From assembly GCA_028015205.1 (NCBI GenBank), contig CM051510.1:31558580-31622579 (forward strand): DNA of 64,000 nucleotides, in the 5' to 3' direction. Of this stretch, positions 47,916-60,640 are shown one piece after another. The notes under the pieces were generated by a model. The model worked only from the letters and a program-made list of their open reading frames with translations. It searched no databases and was not told the DNA's origin. Origin of the DNA: Mytilisepta virgata. Taxonomy: Eukaryota; Mollusca; Bivalvia; Mytilida; Mytilidae. The translations under genes were made by a program, and so were the position numbers. How positions within the stretch are numbered: the first letter of the stretch is position 1; every line of letters begins with the position of its first letter.

Positions 47916-48635
47916 TATCCCCCTTCAAACTAATATGAATGTTGTACATTCAACTGCAGACTATGGAATTATAAATAAAACTGAAATTGTCACAGAAATC
48001 AGAGTTATCTCCCCTTCTTACAGAAATCAAATTAAGGAATAATTAGTGCACATACATTCTTATTGTTAATGTGCATTAAATAGCTGATCATGGATTCATA
48101 AAAACAATTAAAAAATATAACAGAATTCCAAATTATCTCCCCTTCGAATTGAAATTTAAAGTACCAGTACACAAATGTATATAAAAGGACAGTCACTTAG
48201 AAAAGGACATGGTATTGTGCATAAAACACCTGGACATGGATTCATAAATACCTGTCAGAATATCATAGAAATTAGAATCGTCTTCCGTATTACAAATAAA
48301 GCATTCCATAAGCCATACTAATGGTCTATTTAAAGATGCCAGGTAAGAATTTCTGATCAATATTAATTACCTGAAACAGGTAACTGCTACTGCTGACAAT
48401 TTAATAGATGGCAAACCTATAATTTTCCTGATTAATCAGCTTTCATAATGTTATTTTATAGTTTTTTACATAATAGAGTTTGATTTATTAGGAATTTAAA
48501 ATATTTAATGTTAGAGTTATTCTTCTGAATCACCTTCCATAGTCTGGAAATTTCACCATAAAATAATATCTAAAAGCAATCTCACATAGTGATTAGAGTT
48601 CAGTGCATTGAAAAAGTACCATTGTTTTCATTTTC

Positions 48636-48905
48636 TGTTTGTTTGTTTGTTTAGTTGGGGTTTTATGCCGTTTTCAGCACATTTGGCTATTTCGCGGTCG
48701 GCCAATTTTAATTGGTGGAGGAAGCCGGAGTACCCGGAGAGAACCACTGACCTTGGTAGGAAAATTGGCAATCCTTTTCAATTTAGATCGGAGTCGAATA
48801 CACCCTGCCACAGGTGAGATTCGAACTCACAACTTCAGTGTTGAGAGGCTAGAGATAATTAGTAGTCATGATAAACTATCTAGACCACTCAGCCACCAAG
48901 GCACC
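48636..48905 (-). mobile_element. tRNA-derived SINE, most complete copy
   Basis: On the minus strand it starts GGTGCCTTGGTGGCTGAGTG, with an A-box-like TGGCTGAGTGG, a long insertion in the anticodon/variable region, and B box GTTCGAATC. The body contains CTCTCCGGGTACTCCGGCTT and the tail is (AAAC)n. The head looks Ser/Leu-tRNA-like. Confidence 0.87.
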
Positions 48906-51900
48906 TTTTCATTTTCTGCATATAACTACAATAAAAACAGAAACAGTAACAATGTTCATAACTTATGACAAGCAATATTTCTTGAGCGCACAGTCTAAAC
49001 TGATGTTAAGCCATCGCTATGACGTCAACTTTTTTCAACGACTATGGCTTCAAGACAACAGCGTAACACCATAGTCGACTGCATCCAGTAAATATCTTGT
49101 CACGGATTATAAATTTTGCTACTGTTTCTGTTCTAATCATTAACTTATACATATTAACAAAACAAATTTGAAAATTACACAGTAAACATGTTCCACATTA
49201 TTTTGGCATATACTTAAAAATTGGCCCTTTTTACATAACAGCACATGCAACAGCTAACTGACCCTTTTTTTGTTTTGTTTCTACTTGGAAAATATTTAAC
49301 CATCATCTTTATATTTGTGACACAACCATGGTCTAACATGATCAAGAAGCTCTTTGACTGACAGGTAACAAGATTTCTTTTATCAGTGTTTTAGGAGCCT
49401 GACTACCTTTATATCGTGAAAAATAATTCTGTTTGAAAAATCATTTAAAAATAATCACTTTTACTTTGAACAACCTTGAAGCACTTGTATTCCCAAAAAG
49501 CAGGAAAGATAGATAGATACCAAAACCCCAGAAGCCCTAAATGTCCTCTACTTCTAGGCATGGCATAAATAATAACTTTGGAAAGACAAGTATAGTGGCA
49601 GACAGGATTCAGAAACAAGATCTATTTTATTTTGACTTGTCTGTCCTTTTTTGACAAACAAGCGTTATATGAAGGTATTATCGTTTCACATGCTGACAGA
49701 CAATTATTGAAGCAAACAGCATGTACCAGACATGGAAAATTGATTTTTGTATCCAGACATTTCTCCATTTGTCATTTAATGGTTGAATTACCAGCAAAAC
49801 AACACAAAAGTACTCAATTCGTTACCATAGAAATCTGTGACAAAATCTAAGATGGAAATTCAGGCTTTATCGCTGATATAGACATTACCGTAATGAATTA
49901 TCTCCGAATTGTCTATTTCCTAAAGGGAATAAATTGAATTTACTGGTACCTATAATTTTATGATAAATGAGAAATTTAGAGATAACAGAATTATACAATT
50001 AAACATGTCAGAAAATGGGAAATGAAAAAATCAAAAAAATATTTTGCCCTAGAAAGAATTTAAAAATTTAAAATTGTGTTGAGCAGTGCTGGCACATGAA
50101 CTGCAGAATAGAGAACTCAATTTGTATTTTTTTCATGTTCTCTTTCTATGTATTTCTATATAGCCCCAACAACAGGTTAATGAAACATGGTGCTCTCCGA
50201 TTATATTAGTATTGCTCATGTCATCATTCTGAAATAAAATGATACTTTTCAATAAAATGAAGGAACATCAATTCCTCCTACAATGAACTCAGTTTCAATG
50301 ACCTAGTAATTACTGATAATCAAACAGAATAATTAATAAGCTAATTAATTATATGTAATACAATTAATGAACAGACCAAAGGTGATGCTCAATTTTATAT
50401 GCAATTGCCTGATGCTGAAAAATGTTCATAATCAAATCTAAACCTGATAGTTTTTTTTTTCAATTTTTTGTAAATTTATTATACTTTACAAATATGAATT
50501 GGTTTATGAAATCAAAATATATTATTTATAAATAAGATCCTCTTGTCCTGGCTTTGGCATTGATCCTAATCTTCGGTTACAGACTTTATGTTTGTGTTTT
50601 GTAGTCATGTTATTTTTTGTCCAGAGTTCCGTCGGTTGGGTTGCTTTGATTGATTGGTATGTCACTGTTGACCTTTCTTGTTATCCATGTTGTTGTTTAT
50701 TTAGGTTCTCAATTAACAGTGCTGAACTAACGAAAAGAGTCCTTTAAAAAAATCTCATTTTATTGGGTATATAGTGTGATTTTCTCCCTCTGGAAAATAC
50801 TTTTAATACTGTACCCTTGAACATGATGTCAAAGTGCAATTTGTTGACACCTTCATCGCTATTCGGTGTCACCCAGGACATTATTCATCTGCCATACATC
50901 GCTTAAGAAATAATCAGATTTTTCTTTTCTGTTGGAAATTCTTTCTAACAAAAGTTCAAATAATTTGTTTGATTAATTATATGTTTTCATATCCAGGACT
51001 TAAAAATGACAATATTGAGATTTTATACAATTTCACATCTAAAATGACAAATCGGTTATTGTGAATTTAATACAGTGAAAACCAATCCTGCATCAAAGCG
51101 ATTCATTAATTTCAAGGAAACGGCATTAAATAGACATCGTATGGTGAAATATTGAATTTCTAATGTTAATGAAACTTCAATGATGACATATTAGAATTTT
51201 GTCCATTTTTAGAAATTTGAGAATGTAGAAATCATCTCTAGAGTTATTTAAGGAACTTATCGCTAGGCTTCAGATCAATAATGTGCAATTTGGATTGATG
51301 TTTTAATAAGAGGCCCATGATGAGAGCACATGCAACTAAACAGGACTACATGTTTTATCAAAGACTCAAATAATTATCATGATAATCGATCAAGTGATTA
51401 TTCTCAATGACATTGATGTTCCATAAATAGTAATGAAAATGACATCACGCTAATTTTCTTTAAACTTTAGAAATTTTACAAGTAAATTTATTTTGTTTTG
51501 ACACAGCATTCATTTTAACCTCTTCAACAGCTATCTAACCCTGTTTACTTCTTTCTGCACAAGCTGTTTTGCAACATTTTTTTTTCAAAGGAAAAGTTTG
51601 TAATTCAGATTCTGTATAAAGGACACTCTTTTCTTGATCTTTTGGGGCCCTTTATACACAGGCTTGACTATACTTTGATGTAACTTGCTCTAATTTTAAT
51701 TCATTTGGGTTTCAGGTGGACAAGGATGAACATTTTTATCAATAAAGCAAACATCATCAACAGAAATCAATTCAATAGTAGGCTATAACAGATGTGGTCA
51801 AAATTTTTGATTAATTCTATCAAGATTGCATTCGTTATGGTATCAGCTACGTAGAAAATATTATGGACCCGAAATATTAAAGAAGTGATCTACATCTACA

Positions 51901-51941
51901 CATGACAAAATAACATGTTTTGATGTTCTTTATCAAACAAT

Positions 51942-52304
51942 CACAAAGACTGTATGTCTACATCACAATAATGCCCTCCACACCAAGATAACTCACAAAG
52001 ACTGCAAATCTAAGTCCACAATATTGCCCTCAGCACAAAAACAACTCACACAGGCCCTAAAAACCAAGAGAACTCACAAACACTTTATGTTTAAGTCACA
52101 AAAATGCTCTCAACACCAAGATAACACATCAAGAGTGTATTTCTAAGTCACAATAATGCCCTTTACACCAAGAAGTCACAAAGACTTTATGTCTAAGTCA
52201 CAATAATGCCCTCTACACCAAGAAGTCACAACGACTTTTTGTCTAAGTCACAATAATGCCCTAAACACCAAGATAACTCACAAAGTCTGTATGTCCAAGT
52301 AAAC
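51942..52304 (+). repeat. Degenerate tandem repeat, units about 45-58 bp
   Basis: Repeated TCACAAAGACTGTATGTCTA and GTCACAATAATGCCCTC, then ACACCAAGATAACT, with variable spacing over seven or so units. Confidence 0.8.
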
Positions 52305-53266
52305 AAAATACCCTTAAAACCCTTCCCTAGAAAGGAACCCTTTAATAATCTCATGTTTTGCTTAACTCCTTCACATGCAGTCCTTCCTCTCTTTTTTTTC
52401 CATTCTGTCTAACTCGTAAACACCCTCATCTTTGTCTGAAACTAATGATGGAAGGGATGCACAAATCTGCATGCGGTTATTGATTTCATGATCAAAGTTT
52501 TAATCATCTGTATAAGATAAACGAGTCGCTGCAGCATTTCTCTGCAAGAAACATATTGATAAAGACTTGAGATTTACCTGCAAAATTAAAACTGAAAATT
52601 AATTTGTCATTGAAAAATTCTTTAATCAATTGCTTACACAGAGTAAATTAGACAGAAATAAAGAACATATTGATTTTGGAAACAGAGTGTATGTATTACA
52701 GGAATGGCAAGTAGACTTTTTTAATGGAAAAGGTGAATGACTGCAATCAAGGTACTGTAATTGAGAAATTAAGCCGATTTTTTTTTTAATATGGAAATTG
52801 CCACAGGGTGAGCATCACAGTAACACAATAATTAAACCTCTGTTTAAGCTCGTAATATTGAAGTAAGGTATTAGCCAATCAGAAAATTTCATCTATGAAT
52901 CTCCCATTACAGTAAATAACAAAAGATATGCAATAATAACAAAAAGTGACCATAAAAAATCTCCAATTTCATAAGAACTTCAATAGCACAACTCCAAGAA
53001 ACTGACCTAATATATTTAAGTAACCAAAGTTTGTTAAATAAGGAAAATCGACATTACCAATAAGTGATCACACAAAATCTCCAATTAGAGAAGAACTTTA
53101 ATTGCTCAAACTCCAAATTACCGTCGAAATCGTTCGAGTAACCAAAGTTTGTTCAAGTTCAGAAATTGACATACCAATATGAGTTGATGTAGTCTATCAT
53201 TACGATGAAATATTTCTTAATTAAAATTTAAAAGGTTCTTAATTACCTCTAACAGTAAATATTTAC

Positions 53267-53317
53267 CTGTCAAACTCATCTATTCTAATCACATCTGTCT
53301 GAGCTACCAAAGTTCGA
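53267..53317 (-). other. Candidate 51-nt non-coding 5' exon (speculative)
   Basis: On the minus strand, a pyrimidine-rich stretch (CTTTTTCTTTTCTAAAATAT) and ACAG precede 51 bases ending in GACAG, followed by GTAAAT. If joined to the acceptor at 34449 it would carry two short upstream reading frames that stop before the main ATG, so it could only be UTR. Splice-like patterns occur by chance in 30 kb. Confidence 0.15.
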
Positions 53318-54104
53318 CTGTATATTTTAGAAAAGAAAAAGTCCAATATGGAAAAACATCTTTGCAAATAAAACATATATCTATGACTGACTAATAAACA
53401 ATATCAAAGTTAGGTAACTAATTACGATTTTTACCTTGCAAATTTCATGTAATTTGGAACTTTCTTATTTGTAATTAATATTTTCCTTACTTTTCTTGCA
53501 AAAGAACTTTGTCTTTAAAAATAACATTGATAGATGGGACCATTTTACCATTTTATTATTATCAAACTCAAAAGAAAAATGGACAAACACCTAGTCTCCA
53601 GCTCTGGGGGCATGGAATATACCTGTTATAATCCTCAATATCATTTGTAATGGATAAAGTACATGTAAAACAGTTTTCTGTTACAAAAAAATAAAATGCA
53701 ATCTCCCAAGGAAATAAGAATATCCAATTCAATGAATACTTAATTTCAGAACCTGAAAGTACGTTCCATAATGGTCCAATTTAATGCTAATTTAGTGACA
53801 TAAATCTTTGTCATATCTGTACAAAAGTGCATGTTTGTTATCGATTTGTACATTTCATCAGTGTCTTGTGGGATATTTGATTTCCATGTTAACCTGTTTG
53901 AGCAGAAAACATGTGGGCTGTTTATAGGCATGTTATTTAATCATTTTAACATGACTTTTCTTCCATATAATCACATTTCAGTTAATAAAAGATGTTACAT
54001 GTTTTTATACTTTATTAACCAATTTTTTTTCAAACTGAGAGCAATAAAGACAGTCCTGGAAAAATATTATATACATCAAGTTTGGAATAGTAAAATTTTT
54101 GCTG

Positions 54105-54907
54105 TTCTTATTTCTATTTTTAGTAACAGCAGCCATGTCGGTTGGAAGTCTGGGATGCCGGACATATGCTTGGAAAGGGGCCACCCAGGGACCATTGGTT
54201 AAAGAAAAAAAATTTTTTTTTAAATCAACCAATAAGAAACAAGAATTGCCCATGGCGGCTATGTTTGTTGCCTGATTTGGACAAAATGAGGAAACTTTGT
54301 AAAAAAACCTCCAACAGATGCTTCCTGTCAAGTCTAGTTCCCTTTGGGCAAGTCGTTTCAAAGAAGAAGATTATCTACTGATGAACGACAAGAACTGCCC
54401 ATGACGTCCATGTTTTTTGCCCGATCGGGACGAAATGAAGAAAATTTGTAAAGGACCTTCCATAGATGATTTTTGTCAAATTTCGCTCAATTTGGCCAAA
54501 CAATTTCAGAGGAGATTTTTTATATGAACCAATCAGGAACAAGAACTTTTCCATATTTGGCGGCCATATTTGTAGTCTGATCGGGACGAAATGAGGAAAT
54601 TTTATGAAGGACCTCCAAAATATGCTTCCTGTCAAGTTTTGTTCCATTTTGACCTGCATTTTTTTGAAAACTCAGCCAATCAGAAACAACAATTGCCCAT
54701 GGCAGACATGTTTGTTGTTCGATTGCGACGAAATGATCAATTTTATAAAGGACCTTACATAGAGGCTTCCTGCCAAATTTATTTAAATTTGGGCCAGTAG
54801 TTTCGGAGGAGAAGATTAAAATGTGAAAAGTTAACAGATGACGGACAACAGACGCCAGACGTCAAGTGATGACAAAAGCTTAAATGGCCTTTGGCCAGGT
54901 GAGCTAA
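54105..54907 (+). mobile_element. CTCACCTG/CAGGTGAGC family element, copy D, left end missing
   Basis: Ends TTGGCCAGGTGAGCTAA after GACGCCAGACGTCAAGTGAT. The interior has four units of about 148 bp marked by CGGGACGAAATGAGGAAA-like sequence near 54279, 54427, 54582 and 54726. Its start matches the 43040-43110 part of copy B. A short further fragment of the family follows at about 54913-55075. Confidence 0.78.
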
Positions 54908-55569
54908 AAAGTTGTTCGCAGCCATGTTCTTGACCAAATGAACAACACATGGAAAGGACCTAATGACATATCTACAAAGTTTGGTTACATTCTGTTCAGT
55001 TTTCAGATAAAAATATGAAAAGTCTACAAACCACAGAGGTGGCAATAGCTCGCATCGTCCTTTGGCCTGATAAGCTTAAAATTTCAAATAAAATCAAGGA
55101 TTAATTTTAATGAATGAAAATTCTATCAAATCTTAAAGCTTAACGGACTGCCTACACATTACAAAATTTCCAATCTCCCTAATTACCAAAAAGCACAGCA
55201 TCAGACTGCAGAGAACTGTAATCCTATATTGATTAAAACTGTCAAAAACAAAAACCTCTGGGGAAATAAATAATTACATAGTACAAAATGTAACCATTAA
55301 ATGTTATGGAATTTTTTATTTATTGTATCCAGAATAATTTTACTTTTTACTTGAAAAGTATGAAACACATGGAAACCTTACCAATATTTATGTCTCATAC
55401 TTTTGATAAAAAAAAATAGTGACACAGTTAGAAACCTTACTGTCTGTCAAGTAATAATTTTTTGTCTCATAATTTGAAAAAAAATTATTTCTGCAGTATT
55501 AAGGGGAATAACTCAGCAAAGTCAAAATGGAAATAATATGTCAATTTCAATCAATTTATATTAATTAAA

Positions 55570-57160
55570 CAAGAGGCTCCCAAAAGCCTGAATCGCTCAC
55601 CTGTTATTTTTTGTGTACCAGTAGATCTTGCATCAATGATTATTTTTGCTATTTAATGTATACCTTCACAATTTTCTCCTCAATATTGACCTGTACAGCT
55701 AAAATATAGCATCCTGAACCAAAACAGATATGGTTGCTATGTACTTTTTCATCAGACTTTTTCAATGGCATTGACTCTTGACCTCCCATTTTGACTTGAA
55801 CAGGTAAATTGTAGGGTCCTGAACCCAAATATCTATGGTTGCTAGGGATTTTTTCATCAGTTGCTATAGACTTTTTCAATGACCTTGACCCTTGACCTTT
55901 CTTTTTGACTTGTACAGATAAATTATAAGGTCCTTAACCCAAATATAAATGGTTGTTAGGGACTTAACCCAAATATAAATGGTTGTTAGGGACTTTTCAT
56001 CTATTGCTAAGGACTTTTTCATCAGTTGCTATGGAATTTTTCAATGACCTTGACCCTTGACGCTCCATTTTACTTGCACAGCTACCATTTAATTAATTTC
56101 AAGTAATGCCCTAAACATTTGTGACAATGTCAGACCATTTTTTTCTGTTTACATGTAAATAATCTTTCAATGGCAAAAACTCCTACAAGGGGTCAATTGA
56201 CAATTTGGTCTTGTTGACATATATGTAGATCTTACTTTGCTGAACATTTTTGCTGTCTACAGTTTGTCTTTATCTATAATAATATTCAAGCTAATAACCT
56301 AAAACTGCAAAATTGCCCTAAAATTAACAATTCAGAGGCAATAACCCAAAAATGGGTTGACCAATTTATCTGAAAATTTTATGACAGGTAGATCTTGACC
56401 TCATAAACATTTTTACTACTCGTCAGTTTTGCCCTAACTGCTTTAGTTTTTGAGATATGAGCCAAAAAGTGCATTTTCATCTATGTTCTATTTTTAGCCA
56501 GGGCAGCCATGTTTCTTGATGGACAAGAAAATAAAACATAAAATTTATACTAGATACCACAAGGATCTATCAGCCTAAGTTTGGCTGAAATTGATGTTGT
56601 AGTTTCAGAGGAGAAGATTTTTAGAAGTTTACAAAAATGACGAAAAAAATAAAAAACTCCTATAAGGGGTCAATTGACGATTTTGGTCATGTTGACTTAT
56701 TTGTAGATCTTACTTTGCTGAACATTTTTTGTTGTTTACAGTTTGTCTTTATCTATAATAATATTCAGGATAACAAACTAAAACTGCAAAATGTCCTTTA
56801 AATTAACAATTCAGGGGCAATAACCCAACACAGAGTTGATCAATTTGTCTGAAAATTTCATAGCAGGTAGATCTTGACCTGATCTTTTTACCCCTGTCAA
56901 TTTGCTCTAAAAGCTTAAGTTTTTGAGATATAAGCCAAAAACTGCAGTTTACCCCTATATGTTCTATTTTTAGCCATGGCAGCCATGTTTCTCGACGGAC
57001 AAGAAAATAAAATATAAACTTTATTCTAGATACCCTAAGGATCATTCAGACTAAGTATCACTGTAATTGGTTCAGTGGTTTCAGAGAAGATCTTTGAAAA
57101 AGTTTACAACAGACGACGGACGCCAAAAGCTCACATGTCCTTTTAGGACAGATGACCTAA
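55570..57160 (+). mobile_element. CTCACCTG/CAGGTGAGC family element, copy C
   Basis: Starts CAAGAGGCTCCCAAAAGCCT and GCTCACCTG, and ends with a decayed GGACAGATGACCTAA. Modules of about 477 bp begin AAAACTCCTACAAGGGGTCA (56177) and AAAACTCCTATAAGGGGTCA (about 56654). A 30-bp unit is duplicated at 55933-55992. Confidence 0.8.
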
Positions 57161-57507
57161 AAAGAGAATAAAAAAATATTTGATGAAAGCTAACCCTACT
57201 AAGACAGCTCTTTCTCGGTTTATTTTATATATTCATTCTTTGTATTAGACTTTTTATCCTTGGGCAATCTAGTCTGACATTGTTTGATATCAGAAAGCCT
57301 ATATAATTATTAGATCATGTATCAAATATTAATTCTATATTCATAAAAGGGATCAACATATTGATTGTAATACATCATAAGAGGGCAGTCATCCATGATA
57401 ACTTCTAACTGTAACATCAATATCTCCACTGAACCATTCTAATAACATGATATATCTATCATTATAAATTAATGATATATTTAACAAATAGTATTGACAA
57501 AATTATT

Positions 57508-57640
57508 AATTGTTTGTTTGTTTATTGGTGTTTTGTGCCATTTACTGTGAAATATAAATTTTTTTTTTTTTTCGAGTACCCAGTGAAAATTGGCAACTTT
57601 TGGCAAGTAAACTGGCAATAAATTTAAATATAGACCAAGT
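57508..57640 (-). mobile_element. Degraded SINE-like tail
   Basis: TGTTTGTTTGTTTATTGG and a later GGCAAGTAAACTGGCAATA resemble the tail and body of the SINE at 48636-48905, with many changes and a poly-T insertion. Confidence 0.4.
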
Positions 57641-58115
57641 AAAAGAGATCTTGCAACAAGTTCACAACACATTTGTAATTGTAAATATTTGTTTATAGAG
57701 TAATAATTATCCTTTATTAAATGTATACCGCTTTTCATTATCCTGTTATGGATATATGATTATATTATCAAGATGCGTAAAAAAATTTAAGGATCACCTC
57801 TATACATATTTTTGGTTTGTAAACTGAGGAAATATGATCACACATATACTGTGAACCAAACCATAAAAAAAAGTATGACTGAAAATCAGGACATGTGTAC
57901 CAGGAGATACATATAGCATATAGGATAAATATATGATATCATTTCTATGCAATTTAAAATGTCATTCATTACAAGAATGTAACCAGTCAAATTCATCATC
58001 ACTTTAAATACACTAAATGACAGTGTTTGAAAGTATGGCTTGCCAAAACAATCAGACCTTCACATGATTATTGCTTTTAGATAAGTTTTGTAATATGTAT
58101 TGGATTATGAACATT

Positions 58116-58325
58116 ACCCCTCCCCTCCTTTTCTTCACTGTTTTCCAAGAACATATATAATATATAAACCTACGCCTCCCCTCCTTTTTTCACCGTTTTC
58201 CAAGAACATATATATTTAAGCCTATCCCTCCTTTTTTTCACTGTTTTCCAAGAACATATATGTATAAGCCTACCCCTCCTCTCCTTTTTTCACATTTTTT
58301 CATTCACACATATATATAAGCCTAT
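58116..58325 (+). repeat. Tandem repeat, unit about 55-65 bp, four copies
   Basis: Repeated CCTCCTTTTTTCAC, GTTTTCCAAGAACATATAT and ATAAGCCTA with variable linkers. Confidence 0.85.
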
Positions 58326-58559
58326 TTGGAAAAGTTACATAAAAGACCAGATATGCCAAAACTGATGAGACAGTTGATGAATCATGAAATTCTGAGGATT
58401 TGTTAATAATTTCTTGAACATGACTTCTCAGTACTATCCAAGGCACATCCACTGATGAAGTTTCATTGATACACTATGCTTAGTGCCAAAGAAATGAACC
58501 TAAATGCAAAACTTAACCAGTCACTAAAGCATAAAATGTATGTCATCATGGTATGACTG

Positions 58560-58652
58560 ATCAGTACTACCCAAGGCACATTCACTGATGAAGTACAGAC
58601 AGACAAGGGTAACTCTATATGCCCCATCCACATTCGTGGGCGGGGCATAAAA
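58560..58652 (+). repeat. Fragment of the GCCCC...GGGGCATAAA hairpin-ended repeat
   Basis: Ends with ATGCCCCATCCAC and GTGGGCGGGGCAT as a hairpin followed by AAAAAC, like the right end of 20511-20898. Confidence 0.55.
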
Positions 58653-59476
58653 ACTTTCCTTACAACCCCCTTATTATGTTCAATAATCAGAGACATTTTT
58701 CACTTTGCCTAAACATTTAAGATTTGCAATATCAAACCTTAAACCAAATGTAACAAATTCACATTAAAATCTTAAATTAACCAGAACAAAATAAATTGAT
58801 CAAACACAGTAACCATTTGTTATTAACTGACCAGACAGTGGACGTACAGACAGAAATTGATAGCTGCAGACAGATGTATTGATTGGTTAGTTACAAATTC
58901 TAATTATAAAAAGTTACTGGTCAGCTGGATGTTATATATGGTATCATATCCAATAACAGACATTGTAATTACTGTCACACATGTTATTATAAATGATTAT
59001 TTTAATTAGCAGGCCATTTACTGCTTAATGTCTGGAAATAAGGGCCATATTGCTCACGGTTGAACTCCACACAAATGCTCTTAAAACCATTGGTCCAATG
59101 AATAAAGAACACAATAGAAAACAATAAAGGTCAACAATGACAACAATCAATAAACACCACCCATCAGACAGAACCCCCGACAAAACATAACATAAAAGAT
59201 CATAAAACACAATATAAAGAAAACAGTGTATACACAATGAACAGTGGTAGGATTCTAATTTAGTAAAGATTTAAAAAAATGTCTTTAAAATATCAGTAAC
59301 ATTATTCTGTATCTCTTAATTCCTTAAGAAAAACATTTGCTCAAATACTAAGTCATAAGTAAAATCCTTGTCAAAAATAATGACATTTCCAATTCTTAGA
59401 AGCATTGACTTTCTGGAAATACCTGATTCTTGTTATGTAATTGATACTGCTATGAACAATTTTTTTTTTTTTAAGT

Positions 59477-59668
59477 TACTGTAAATTATTGCGTGCATTT
59501 ATTATTGCGATTTTGTCATTTTAGACCAAAATGCGATTTTAATTTTTGTAAGATTGAGAAGATCCCACTTCATTCATATAAAAAATTCCAAAATGCGAGT
59601 TTAGATTATTGCGATTAAATTAATTTTCGCAATAATAAAACATCACAATAATTTCCGAATTTACAGTA
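59477..59668. mobile_element. MITE with TACTGTAAATT ends, copy D
   Basis: Begins TACTGTAAATTATTGCGTGC and ends TTTCCGAATTTACAGTA, 192 bp, same internal orientation as copy C. The left end has lost the TCGGAAA segment present in copy B. Confidence 0.87.
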
Positions 59669-60476
59669 GTAATCAAGTTTCCACAGTATGACAGAAACTT
59701 CTTACTATAGTTTTCTCAATAACAAATGCTCACATTTTCATTAAGATAGAACAAAACAGATAACATGATATGTCAACAATCAATCAATCAACACTGTCGA
59801 ATCGACAGAGCCACAGACAAATAAAAAACAAGAAAGAGCACAAACAAACATAAAAATAACAGATTCTGGAGTCAGACCTGGTATAGACGTTTAGCTCTGG
59901 TGATATGGCACCGAAACATTCCCCTTATCCTGACTCTCTGGTGTATAAATTTTTACCTATGTTTAGCAAATCCTTCATACAAATTGAAAATTTCAATACA
60001 TCAGACAAAAAAAAGAGCATGTCTGAAGTAATTATCTAATGATAATAAAATTAATGTTCCTCTTAAAATACCCACCAAAGGGATATCATTATCACAAAAC
60101 TCAGACTAGAACATGTTCTATCCAATGAAATATTAATGAACGTAATTGGCCAAAATTATTTCAGGTGTTAAATATCTGTCAATACAATATCTAAAACCTA
60201 TATTCTTGTAGAGTGTTGACATCTGTAGTATGAAACTGCTTGAGGGACCAGTGCCTTGACAGGCCTAAAATGCTAACATTGCTAGTCATTTTATTCTGTT
60301 GTATTAACACGATCTGCAAAGTCAACAATATCAATGACACACAAAATCGGCTGTAGTTGTAGTGTTATTCTAGTAATCAAGTTGTCAGGTTCAAAAATTT
60401 TAAAATAAGTTCCAATATACTCGTAATTCAGTTCAAGCCTTTGTGGTTCTGCTTATTTTGTCTGTATGAATAACTT

Positions 60477-60640
60477 CTTTGATACCAATTTTGATGCACA
60501 AGATGTGCACATTTCGTCGATTTATGACTCATCAGTTGTGCTCAATGACTTAAATGTTGAAATCCAAAACAATAATCCAAAAGGTTGAAGATCAATTCTG
60601 AATTACCAAAATGGCCAAAAGGGGTTATGCCAAAACCATC
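60477..60640 (+). repeat. Dispersed repeat with GATGCACAAGATGTGCAC
   Basis: Contains TTTGATACCAATTTTGATGC and CACAAGATGTGCACATTTCG. About 35 bp also occur at 2965-3000. I remember related sequence from many molluscs but cannot classify it. Confidence 0.5.
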
